From Pohlia nutans (lineage: Eukaryota; Streptophyta; Bryopsida; Bryales; Mniaceae): 64,000 nucleotides of DNA. Below the pieces are notes generated by a model. The model did no database searches and was not told the DNA's origin. It worked only from the letters and a program-made list of their open reading frames with translations. The stretch covers positions 1,612,001 to 1,676,000 of the forward strand of contig CM040088.1 in the NCBI GenBank assembly GCA_022496805.1, read 5' to 3'. The translations under genes and the position numbers were made by a program. Shown piece by piece: positions 22,734 to 33,691 of the stretch. Numbering within the stretch: the first letter of the stretch is position 1; the number at the start of each line of letters is the position of its first letter.

Positions 22734-23316
22734 TTAACCCCTAAACGTTCTTACCTCTCTCTAGATTTGGAGAATTTCAAAGATGTCTTATTAAATGTAA
22801 CTAAGAGGGATATTTTGAACTTGATATATGAATAAAAGTTGTTCATTATGAATTTTTGATTCCATTCATGTGGTTAGATCTATAATTGTTGTCACCAATA
22901 TTTTTGTATAAAACTTGAAACTTAAAATTCAAAATTCTTTCATAATTCGATTACAAATAAGATATCAAGATATTGGAAATTTGTGGAAAAAATTTGTTTT
23001 GATTGGTTGAAATGTAATAATCTAAGTGTAGTGATTTTTGAAGATTTTTTGATTGCTTAATTTTATGAGTTGACTTTTTCAAGAGCACTTTTGCACTGAA
23101 ATCTTCAAAATTTTGGGTGAATCACTACAGCATGAAATGAGGCCTAAAATTTTCACAAAACATTCCCTTTCTAATCGGATCACACATGCATGAAGCTAAC
23201 TTCCCATAAAATATATAGTAAAAAATCCACACTGCAAAAAGTCAATGACGGATGAGAAAATTGTGTTTAATTCTGTACATCGTCCACTTTTGGACGGTTA
23301 GACGTTTAGGGGTTAA
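22734..23316 (+). mobile_element. TTAA-type MITE, family E, copy 2
   Basis: It is flanked by TTAA. The left end is CCCCTAAACGTTC and the right end GTTAGACGTTTAGGGG, preceded by the short palindrome CGTCCACTTTTGGACG. It was inserted two bases before the terminal AAGGGTTA of the surrounding family-C element, the second insertion into that element. Confidence 0.87.
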
Positions 23317-23424
23317 AGGGTTAGTTAACATTTAACATGTTTTTTGTCTTCACAAAAAAAAATACAAATTTCTGTAACTGTTTCAGAATTATATTCTAAT
23401 TTTCCGTACTGTACTTTACAGTAC

Positions 23425-23790
23425 AGTACAAATGTCTTGAAAGTGTCCTGAAGTTACGGAGGTGGGTTTGGCTAAGAATTGGCTCTTTGCAAAAGCTAGA
23501 GAATTGGCTCTCAAATCAAAAAGATAGACTGGGCCATTGCAAAGCAGAGAGTAGGACATCGGAATCATCCCTCACGTCTCATGTCGCATCTCTCATGACC
23601 AAAGGCTATCCAAACAGTCATCACATTCAGAGCCAAGAAAAGACTTTGCAGAACAAGTCCAATTGCACAATTGAAACGGAAAGAGCCACTTCTCTCTCTG
23701 GTGAAATGCCAGGAACTGGGTCATCTTCAACGGTGAACCCATCAACGCTAGGCAAGTGTGTCATATGGCGTGCCGGTTTACAATTCATGA
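23425..23790 (+). repeat. Direct repeat R, copy 1
   Basis: It aligns with 25585-25945. Shared phrases include CAGAACAAGTCCAATTGCAC, GAAATGCCAGGAACTGGGTC and ATCTTCAACGGTGAACCCAT. Indels shift the reading frames (127 versus 82/72 codons), so coding function is doubtful. Identity looks like 80-85% by eye. Confidence 0.75.
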
Positions 23791-25441
23791 TTCCATGCAC
23801 TACACCAATTATTGTCAGTAACCCCTTTAGGATGTTGCAGCCAGAATTGGCTTACGTTTTCTGTATTTGAGAATTTAGTACCTGATGGTAAAAGTATTCA
23901 AGGATTATGACTTCTACAATATTTTGGGCATGGACTCCGGTAATATTTTAAGATTTTTGGGGAATTTTTTTGAGTCATATTGAAGATTTTGTGCCTACGC
24001 AAGTGGCACATTATACGTATTACAACACATACAGGGATTACAAGCCCGCCTGTTTTACTCCTTCTCCAGCTTTATACAGTACAAACTTAGTATACTTGGG
24101 GCCATCATCCATTGGCATTCACGAATTTCTTGCGAGAGCACAAATCTTTCAAATCCACTTTTGATTGTGAAATTGTGTGGCACACTTACAAGTGTTCACT
24201 ATGTAAAAAAATCGTCCTCAAAAAGATGTGGTTGTGGGTTACTAAATGGTGATTGTACATCAGTTACCTTCAAAATACCTAGGAATAAATCTCGTATGCC
24301 ATTTTGAGAACATCCTAAAGGGATTAAGGTAGTAGCATCTAAAATTGCCAATGACCCATTGTGGCTAGCTACTTTTGAATCATAAATGAACTACGTTTGA
24401 ACTAGAAATGAACTCTTATAAGTCTGAAAGCTACCAGCAGCTTCCCAGTTGTTGCTTCACAATTGGTCCAGTTCAATGTTGCTTTACAGTTGGTCCTTTG
24501 TTTCTTTTGGGTAAGTCTACGGCTTAGAATAGGTGTCTATAGCACCCTTGCTTCAAAAATTCATGTAAAATTGCTCATGGTTTCAAAAATCATGATTCCA
24601 AGGCCCAACACTTCCTCTCAGATTTATTCATGATTTCATTCTATGTTGCCTGCACTCCCAAGGTACCACATCTCTTATATTGTCATGATTAGGTGTCTCT
24701 ACCTTACTGTGAGTCACAAAAATTCACTATTCTCACAGTAATTGTGGTATTAGAACAAAGTGTGACTCACAGTAATTGAGAATTCTCACAGTGAGTAGTG
24801 AGGATTTTGTGTAACTTAGTCTCACACTAATTGAGGATTGGAGGGAAATCTCACACTAATGGCAATAATCTGTGCAGTAGAACACGGTGTCGTTTTTCAC
24901 CACATATTGTATTGGAAATGCACCATAATTGATTAAAATGAGACTGTCACTCTACTCATTGGTGTTGGTTACAACGGGGCCCATCTTTTCCCCATTTTAG
25001 GGATGAAATGCGACGAGGTTTCTAGTAGTGATGCGGGCACAGCTTTGTGCCAGAGTCACTTTGGCTGTCTGGCATGAGCCCACCTAAGGTAGTGGTGCAT
25101 ATTTCCGTCTGAATTTCAGGTTTGCATATTTAGGCTTGTGAAAGAAGAAGTTTATGATTTTTGAATGCTCCGCAAAGCTAGTGCAAAGGCATCCCAAAAA
25201 AAAACACATTTTTTGAGCATTTCTACAATTTTCTATGAATTTTTAAGCTTGAAAGCATAGAGTGGCCATTAACCGCCTGTAGGGTCCTGGCTTTCATGAG
25301 AGGTTGGATTTTGAAAATAGTGCGCTTACTGCACCAATCAGAAGCACTCCACTTTCCAAGGCATGGACGTAATTAGAACGTTCCTAGGAAATTTTTAGGT
25401 TCAAGCTGGGTGGTTTCTGGGACCCAGCCCCCCAATCCTAG

Positions 25442-25493
25442 GGGTCGGAAATTGGGACTGGTCGGAAATTGGGACTGGTCGGAAATTGGGATT
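25442..25493. repeat. Short minisatellite, 19-bp unit x ~2.7
   Basis: The unit GACTGGTCGGAAATTGGGA is repeated head to tail. The last copy has one change (GATTG). Confidence 0.9.
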
Positions 25494-25584
25494 GCTACCT
25501 TAGTGCTATAGCATCGACCAAACCAGCTATATTAAAAAATGGTTGTATTCTAAAATTTAAAGAATTACGAGATATGCAGGACCA

Positions 25585-25945
25585 ACTGTCCATACTGTAC
25601 AATTGCCTTAAAAGTGTCCCAAAGTTATGGAGGTGGTCTTGACTAGGAATTGGCTCTTTGCAAAAGCCTTAGCTCTCAGATCAAAAAGATAGGTCTACTC
25701 TACCATTCATATTGCAAATTAGAGAGTATGACAGCGTACTCATTCCTCATGTCTCATGTCCCATCTTTCATAACCAAAGGTTATCCAAACCCTCAAAGCC
25801 AAAGCTTTTGCAGAACAAGTCCAATTGCACAATTGAAAGGGAAAGAACCACTTCTCTCTATGGTGAAATGCCAGGAACTGGGTCATCTTCAACGGTGAAC
25901 CCATTGACGCTCGTCAAGTGTGCCATCTAGCATGGCTGTTTACAA
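25585..25945 (+). repeat. Direct repeat R, copy 2
   Basis: Second copy of 23425-23790, about 2.16 kb downstream in the same orientation. Sequence following both copies is also partly related (a GTCACTTTGGC-AG/TGTCT phrase lies within ~1.3 kb). This suggests a larger, decayed segmental duplication. Confidence 0.75.
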
Positions 25946-26378
25946 TCCATGTGGACATGACTTTTGTGCTAATGTCACTTTGGCAGTCTAGCACGAGCCC
26001 GCCCACGCCCACCTCGACCACCAGACAAAGTGTCGAACACGACGTCAAAGACATCTAGTAGACCTCTCCATTTGGTAGACAAGCATATTCTTAGACGATA
26101 CCCAGAATATATAAAAATATTTGGGAATATTCTAAAATTGTTTTACGTACTTGACACTCGTCACACGATGTCAGAAGCTTAATACGACGTCAAGTTTGAA
26201 AATAGTGTCAGACATAACACCCCTGAGCGCACCTACTGCTATAGCACCGACCAGACGAGCGAACGGAAAAGCCTCAGTGCATAGAGTGCAATTGGCTGGG
26301 CACTGGACTGGACATTGTAAGTTACCCAATCTGCTAAGTCAGATTTGAGGGGGGCGGGAGTGGAGCAACGGTGGGTCA

Positions 26379-26386
26379 GCACGTGG
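26379..26386 (+). promoter_or_regulatory. ABRE/G-box-like motif (GCACGTGG)
   Basis: It contains the ACGTGG core bound by plant bZIP factors in abscisic-acid and drought responses, about 360 bp upstream of the LEA-like start codon. That fits a stress-related protein, but a single motif is weak evidence. Confidence 0.35.
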
Positions 26387-26747
26387 AACCCATTCCGGAC
26401 TTGCAGGGCGCCCAGCTACGCACGCAGCCACGCACCAAGTGTACGTGCTGGTACCACCAAAGCTGCAATAATATTCATTATAACCGTACGATCTGCAACA
26501 TGCTTCACTTACCAAGTCCGTCCTGCTCTTTCCTTCACTTCACTTCACTTCTTCTTCATATATCGTCTTCTCCTCAGTTTGGCCTGCCCCTGCTGTGCCT
26601 GCTTTACATGTGATCATTCACTCGTTTCCCTTCCAGTCTCCCAGATCCCTCCCCCTCGCTAGCTCACCTTCAAGCCTTCCTTGATCGAACTTCATACGCT
26701 TGATTTTCACACATACCAGTTGCGAAGAGCGAGACTTCGTACTTGCG

Positions 26748-29440
26748 ATGGCGATGGAGCGTGGTTTGCTGCGCCTCATTCTGCGTGCTTCCTCAGGCTC
26801 TGGATCCCTGCTGCAGGTGATGCTAGCTAGCTAGCTAGCTTCTTCATGTGATCGGTGGTGGTTGACTGCTGGTTTCATGTCTTGGAAGTGGAGCGGGTTT
26901 TGATTGTCATTGATGTGGTTGGTGCATGCAGAGAGGAGCGGCATTGCCAATGCGGGAATATCGTGCGTCTACCTCTCCTTCAGGTAAACAATCGAGCTTT
27001 TTCAGGCTTTGTACGTTGTGAGGCAGAGTAGTTAAATGCTGAGGTTGAACCAGAAAATGCGTAGACGCGGTTAGGGTAATTTAGGGTCGATGGCTGAATC
27101 GCATTTGGACAATACAGTAACGAAGACGGAGATTAGTTGCGTTGGACGCAAGTTTTCTTTCGAGAAGGAAACCTGGTTTAAAATAGGGCGGCCATAGAGT
27201 TATTGATTTTAACCCCTAAAGGACCAAGGCTGATTTTCCAAGTTTGCTCAGCTCAGTGTGGAATGAGTATTGATTCTCAATTTTTGAGATTCTTTGTGGT
27301 GATTCTACTCTTTGTAACGAAGATGGGATGGTAATTTGCATATGTAGGTGATGTATAGATCAAAAGATACAATAATGCAAGGTACTGGTGAAAAACCTAA
27401 CTGCGGGCAGCTTCTGAAAATTTTCATACAATGAGCTATGCATCTGAATTTTTAATGAGCTATGCATCTGAATTTTTGTACACAATGAGCTAACACCTTC
27501 ATGTACACAACTGCGAAATTCATTTTACCAAATTTGAGACTAAAATTTGCATTTTGGGCATTTTCAGAAAATTTCAAACTCGGGTTAGCGGGAAAAAGCA
27601 AAGTGCAACCAATTTCGTAGCTTATAATCTTACTATTGAGGACCCTTCAACGATTGAAAATTTGTAGGTGCTAATAATTTTAATAATTTGTAGGTGCTAT
27701 TAATTTCAAGTTGGTTGAAATATCCTACGGTTGGATCGATCAAAAACTATATGCCTTTTTATGAGAAGGGCAGCTTTGAAAGATCTTGGACGGTAATGTA
27801 GAATCGTCTTAGCTTTATCCCACGAAAACTCAAAATCGACGGACGATGCGATCCACAGACTTGTTTATTCTTGGAATTCTTGCACATGCGATTCGATGTG
27901 CGACAGTTTGGTCGTTAGATGAATTTACGAAGCCCTCATCCGACTTTAGTCTAGGAGGGCAGGCAGGGCTTGAATCTTTAGCTTAGTGATAGAGGTAGCT
28001 TTATTATTCTTTGATCTGCGTGCTACTTCCATTCTGCAAGATTTTGAACTGCAAGAATGTTTTGTTCAAGCATCTTTTGTGAGACATGATTCTTGTATCT
28101 ATCTATCTCTGTTTTACATTAGTATGGTGGCAATTTCACTTGTTCCTCTTTTTGACGTTGGTACAACAACTCTATATCCTGGGAAGCTTCGGTGTTAGGC
28201 TGGTCTGCAAGCATACACCTGCTCATGTAGAGTTTGATTTATGTGGTATACCGATTTTCAGTGGATTTCATTTAATATACTACTAAGTACTTTTGCTCAT
28301 GACCTGTAAATTGCCCTTTTTATTGCAGACGGATTTTCCCGCACGGAGTCGAGGTATGCCCAGCACTACAAGTTGTCTCATACTGGAGTTAAGCTTATGC
28401 ATTGTGGAAATCGGTTTAGTTTTGTTGGAGGAAGTAAAAGATTGTATCAACTGTATGCATTCATGAATTGTGATCGATTAGATTCTTAAGATTGTTACAC
28501 CTTCAAATACATTTCCACAAATACGTTTCAAATACAATGTTTTTCGTTTATACACTTTAAATTATTTTAAAAGAAAATCTATGTTGTGGAGACGAATCAC
28601 GGAGAATCTCCTACCAAAATTCCAGAATCTCTTGTGTATCGTTAGACTAATGAACGTACAGTACCGCAGTAACAAATTCTCAATTGAATCCCACGATGTC
28701 AGTCAGGGTTGGTGGATCTTTTGGTTGTTGGTCATATTATGGTGGGTCATATTATGGACCCTCCATAATATGACCCACCAACCCTGACCGCAAAGTATAC
28801 GTTACATACAGTTTGGTTGGTTGCATGTGGTTGAATTACAGTACGTTCCCTCTCTATGATGACTTATGTTTGGGAAACACAACATGGATTAGTCACAAAA
28901 ATGACTTGTCACATGATTATTGCTTGAAACAATAATGTCGTCATATGGACTGTCGATCATATTATGGAGGGCAGACTGTACGGCAGTTCTGGTGCGTTTG
29001 TGTGATGGTTTTGGTAATTATATGTCCACTGCAGGGAGTCAATGGTTGGTAAGAGGCGACCTGTTTGGCAAGAATGGAGCAGGGGTTACGCAGATTCAAG
29101 CGTCGAGAAAGATGATGAACCTCAAGGCAATGTGGAGTATCTGGAATTCGGCACACACAAGACCACTGCAGCAAAACGATATGAAGTGGGTACAACTGCA
29201 GTAGACATTGATGAAGTACAAGATGGGCGAGCTGACCAAGTGACCAAGGAGAAAGCGAAAGAGGTTCTTCAGCAAGTCGGTGAGAAGCTAGAGGAGACAG
29301 TGGAGGAAACGAAGATCAGGCAATTACAGGAGAAGCTGGCTGCCACCGAGGGAATTGGTGAAGTTGTGCACGAGTTGTACAACCAGCAAGAGGAACACAC
29401 CGAGTACTCTCAAACTGGAGCCAGTAATGTCAATGCTTAG
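26748..29440 (+). CDS. Small LEA-like protein with OGDH-E2-like mitochondrial presequence
   Basis: Exons rebuilt from GT-AG signals: 26748-26816, 26932-26983, 28329-28353, 29035-29440. Together they encode 183 residues with all phases (0, 1, 2) consistent. Residues 1 to ~70 are Arg/Ser/Leu-rich with few acids, typical of a mitochondrial targeting peptide. They match the N-terminus of the E2 gene at 37774 exon for exon, including RRPVWQEW then RGYA. From about residue 73 the protein is acidic, hydrophilic and helical (TKEKAKEVLQQVGEKLEETV), resembling LEA-type or coiled-coil stress proteins, and it has no lipoyl or acyltransferase domain. I cannot assign a named family. Probable location: mitochondrial matrix. 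An ABRE-like motif lies upstream. The start codon used is the first ATG of the presequence; a second Met is two codons further. Intron 2 holds a MITE terminus and intron 3 a strong hairpin. Confidence 0.78.
27209..27235 (+). mobile_element. Isolated TTAA-MITE terminus in intron 2
   Basis: TTAA-CCCCTAAAGGACC is the same terminus as at 10391. I found no matching inverted end before the next exon, so it is either a relic or an element with a badly decayed right end. About 0.7 kb of AT-rich intron follows. Confidence 0.45.
28700..28790. repeat. Inverted repeat / hairpin in intron 3
   Basis: GTCAGGGTTGGTGG and GTCATATTATGG on the left pair with CCATAATATGAC and CCACCAACCCTGAC on the right; an extra GGTCATATTATGG copy lies in the middle. 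In the transcript this would fold into a long stem. The phrase GATCATATTATGGAGGGC recurs at ~28957, so the repeat may be part of a small mobile fragment. Confidence 0.8.
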
Positions 29441-30658
29441 TAAGGATGATTACCTCCTTGTTTGTTGGTTTGTTTCTTTCTTTGCATCCCATGATGCATG
29501 ATGCATTTAGTAGCCAGGGGCTGCTGAAACTGGCATGTAATCTTGCTTTTGGAGGTTCAGCCAATGTCAGCCTACCTAGATTCATATCACATTTTCAAAC
29601 ATTCATTGCACGTTTCAAAATTGCTGCAGTGAACATTACCAGGCATTCCACCAGGAGGCCTTTCTGAAAACAATTTAACGGATGACTTTTATATTTAGTG
29701 TATAGTTTTTGTCCAGCACCTAAAGTTTTAGGTTGCCAGTCACTTTGATATCTACATGATTTTCAGTATTGATGAGTTGGAACTTGGAACTGATGGGTAA
29801 TGTATTATCACCAGATTATGTTGTAAAAAGATTTATAATCTGACTATTACATTTGGTTGGTTGTCTTCAATTTTTTGAATAGAATGACATAAAAGAAGTA
29901 TTGGAATTAAATTTTACCTAAGATTTTATTGATTTAGTAATGGATGTTTTATTGTTTAGGATTAATTTCCCGGGAAGTTACTGTTGGAAATTTAGATAAT
30001 CATGATAATCATGAGTGAACAAATATAGTGTGTCATTTATTCATTGTTGACAAAAATCATTTTTTTTAATATATATTGTAGCATTAACCCTTAAAGGGCT
30101 GATGGGGATAGTAGATACGTTGGCATATATTTGACATTTGTTGTAAATTGAAAGTTCCAAATTGAGATTCCAATAGCTTGTTAAAATCATGTCAACGTGA
30201 ATTTTTAACTTCACTTTTAACAAGAAATTCCCTATTTTACTTGGCCAAGTGTAATCAATTCATGACCTAATTGTGCTACAAAAACAAAATTCCAAGAATT
30301 TTTTTACAAAAAAGCAACAATTTTCATCTTTATTGAAATGTGACGTATATTGCTAAAATGCACATATTCCTCATTTTTCATTACAAAAAATTAATTCCAT
30401 TCATTGTTTTGGAAACTCTTTGAAAATATGAGACAAATAAACATAAGTACAATATCTAATTTTGATTCAATTTTATGTTTTTTATTTACATTTATTTTTC
30501 TAGTTATTTATTTACTTCCGCCGCCTCTAGGTGTCGAGAGCCAACAGCCGGCGATCTTCAACTCTCCCTCACGGGATAAAATATGTGAAGATAATGAAAG
30601 TGAGATGACGTAAAGAGGAAGAAGAGAGACAAAGTGAGGAGCCTCAACTCCATATCAC
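29441..30658. other. 3' region of LEA-like gene and intergenic
   Basis: The first few hundred bases are probably 3' untranslated region. At ~30083-30100 is another MITE-like terminus (TTAA-CCCTTAAAGGGC) without a clear partner. No further gene is seen. Confidence 0.45.
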
Positions 30659-31319
30659 TTAACCCTTTAGTGCCCAGGTAACCACTAAGTGGTCACTAGA
30701 TCACTAGAAAATGAAATGCTGGAAAATCTGTGAACCATCTCAATCCGATGTTTGAAGTTCTCACGATTTTCATATTTGGCAGTTTTCCAAAGATGCATTA
30801 TAAAATGCAACTAAAAGGCATATTTTCAAGTTGATGAATGAATAAAAGTTGTACATTATGCATTTTAGATTCTATCCATACGGTTAGATTTGCGATTGCT
30901 ATCACCAATATTTGTGTATTAAATTTCAAACTTAAAATTTAACACTCTTTTGTAATATGATTACGAATAAGATATTGACAATCTAATAATGAAATTTGTT
31001 GTGATGGGTTGAAATGTAATACTCTAACTGTAGTGATTTTTGGAGATTTTTTGGTTGATTAATTTTAGTAGTTGACTTTTTCAATAGCACTTATAGACTA
31101 AAATCTTCGAAATTTTGGATGGAACACTACAACATGAAATGAGGCATAAATTTTTCACAAATCATCCCCTTTCTAACCGGATCACACATGCACGGAGCTA
31201 ACTTCCCATAAAAGTTTCAATAAAAAATCCACACTGCAAAAAGTGCATAATGGATGAGAAAACAGACTTCAAATTCGTACATCATGCAAAATATGCATGG
31301 TTGGGCGGTTAGGGGTTAA
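30659..31319 (+). mobile_element. TTAA-type MITE, family E, copy 3
   Basis: It is flanked by TTAA. The left end is CCCTTTAGTGCCC and the right end TGGGCGGTTAGGGG. The interior matches the two family-E copies at 21855 and 22734 but is ~80 bp longer near the left end, where an additional small inverted segment (CCACTAAGTGG) occurs. The subterminal palindrome here is ATGCAAAATATGCAT. Confidence 0.85.
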
Positions 31320-33691
31320 GTGACTTCTCCGAGATTAATTTGCATCCCATTGACCAACTAGGAATATCTCTTTTGTGACAAATATTGATGTACGGAATTG
31401 AGAACTATACATCATTCCTCTTCTTTTTTTTACCATATTATTATTTCTTGATGTGATTTGTAATTAAGTATTTGTAAGAGCAATTAAAAAAAAAAACTCA
31501 TTTTTATTAAATTTCTAATGCAAATATAATATAAATCTTGATTATTAGCCCTTTAGTATTTGAATTGAAAATAGAAAGTGTACTTTAAATTTCAATAGTA
31601 AAAACTTCTAAAGTATATTCACATCATTCAATATTATAAAATTAACTTTGTTTTCATTGGTATACACTACTAAATGCACAATTTTTAGAAGTTTCCAAAT
31701 TACCCATTTGAAGTCTTATAGATATAAAAATAGATATTTTGGTATAATTGTGTACTTAGACTTGAATTGAAGTTTACGATAAAAGCGTTGTATCAAATGT
31801 TTAATAAAGATATATATGAAAACTATACATTTCTATTGAAAATAGAGACATTTATGATTTGATGTTCTTCAACCATGATGTTAAGTTTCAAAGTAATTGT
31901 GTCACTCTCTTTGTAAATAGAAGGATAGAACTCATGATCAATTTCTCTTTGTAAACCTTTGATCAACAAAAATTACTAATTTAAATGTTGAAGATTGAAA
32001 TTTGAACTTTGACATTGAATCCATCAATAAAATTGCACAAAATGGACACTTTACACCAAGTTTTATTAATACAATCCTACAATATTATTTATACTATTAA
32101 CCCTTGTTGGCATTTACTTTCATTATATATTTTGTCAAATAGAATTCAACCATGAAAAGTTTGTTCACCATTTCTTTGATAGGTCAAAACTGAAGAGGTC
32201 AAGCAAACACTTTGAAAAATGGTCATAACATTAAGTAGCAATTATTGACCTTACCTTTAATGAATAGTTTTTCTTTGGTTCATGTGATATCTTTCTCTAT
32301 ATCATTACTCTTTGTAGTAAAGTAATCATTTATACAAATTGACTTTTGATTCTCCTAGGGTATAAGTCAAGACCTTGAACTTTTTAATGTTATAGTTGTC
32401 AAATGTTCTAGAATGTTAAACATGCATACTCTAATATTTAGAACTTGCAATCTTATCTTTAGGAGTATCTCAGGCTAATATCACTTTCAACTTAGCAGAC
32501 ACTATTTTAATATTTGATTTGGATTATTACAACTATGTTGAACTCTAATATTGCACCGCATAGAATATAGTTCCAACTAAATCAAATATATTGGACTCCA
32601 ACATACACTGCGGTATAGAATGTTCAAAAGCATGAATATCAAATCTAACCGAAAGAGTCTTGTCAAAGAGTAAAAAACAACACCCTTTTTTGGTAGTGGT
32701 ATTTCTTGAAACGGTGCAGTTTTAAGGTGCCATTCCTGATTACATCCGTACTTTGCAAGATAAAATCACTTATTTTTGTCACTTTAATCATTTAACCTTC
32801 ATATACGGAAAAACTATTGGAAACATATTTCTAAAGTAAAAATGTAATTTTTATAAATTTTAAAGTTATAAGACCGTCCATTTTATCATCTGAAAGTGGC
32901 CACTTCCATATTCTAAATCATCAACTTTCATTGAATTTTAATTGCCAAGTCCCCTTGCAAGATACAATTTTGCATCACTCCCCTAACGAATTCCATTTTG
33001 TTTTCAAGACTCTTTGAAAAGCTGAGACCATTTCTTACAAGATTGAATGGTTATTTGCTCAAAGCTGAGACCATTTCTTACAAGATTGAATGGTTATTTG
33101 CTCAATTTGGGAAGGAATTGGGCAAAATGTTTGAAGATCAAAAAAATTCCGTGAGAAATTGAAGTTAGAATGAGCAGCCTTGGGCCCATGAAAGTCTTAG
33201 GCAGTGAAGGCACCAGTTAAAGTGGCATTAGAGAAGATAAGAGTAGTGGAAATCTCGGAACTGTCTAAACAGCCCATCATGAAGCAATTACGCACTCCCA
33301 ATTGTCCCTCCATACTGAGATTGGTTAAAGATCCATGAGTGGCTTCAATCAATAAAGATCGCTTATTGCATAATCTAGCAGTATAACAAGAACTTCCGCT
33401 TAGAGCCGAAAGACTCATGATCATTTCACCACATCGCCAATGATGTAACTAGAGGGAAACTGATCTTGCATGCAGCTGGTAATTACTAGCTATGCCTCAT
33501 TCTCAACCTTGGCCTCTCGAATCCTCAATACATGCATGCACAGTGTCTCCAAGCTGAAACATGCAGTAAGATAACCTATGCCTGCTATGTGTGGATGAAG
33601 TGCCGGATGAGACATTGAAAGATGATACCTATATATGTCCCAAAATCCAGAGGTGCAAAACAGATCAGCTACAATGCCAATGATCGACCTT
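31320..33691. other. AT-rich intergenic and 3' flank of the E2 gene
   Basis: From 31320 to about 33000 the sequence is very AT-rich without gene features. A 43-bp perfect tandem duplication lies at 33018-33103. The stretch 33180-33690 next to the E2 stop may be its 3' untranslated region. A 75-codon minus-strand ORF at 33197-33424 is not recognisable. Confidence 0.45.
33018..33103. repeat. Perfect 43-bp tandem duplication
   Basis: A unit beginning AAAGCTGAGACCATTTCTTA and ending GGTTATTTGCTC occurs twice in direct succession (33018-33060, 33061-33103) without a difference, so the duplication is very recent. Confidence 0.97.

Larger units (their letters stand above)
21690..23324 (-). mobile_element. 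TTAA-type MITE, family C, with two nested MITEs
   Basis: The backbone matches the elements at 52705-53252 and (in reverse) 41333-42689. Shared phrases include TTGGTTCTTGTGCTA, CAAAAAGTGAGAC and GATTTTCCAAAATAAG. The left end has decayed; the right end reads TAAAGGGTTAG. Two family-E elements have been inserted, at 21855-22427 and 22734-23316, each at a TTAA of the backbone. Without them the backbone is only about 0.5 kb. Confidence 0.75.
23325..26378. other. Intergenic with direct and simple repeats
   Basis: No supported gene. The segment contains a ~345-bp direct repeat pair (own entries), a degenerate run of CTCACAGTAATTGAG-like phrases at about 24705-24865 and a 19-bp triplication at 25442-25493. 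The phrase GTGCCAGAGTCACTTTGGC near 25050 recurs in altered form near 25965. ORFs over the direct repeat differ between the copies. Confidence 0.5.
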
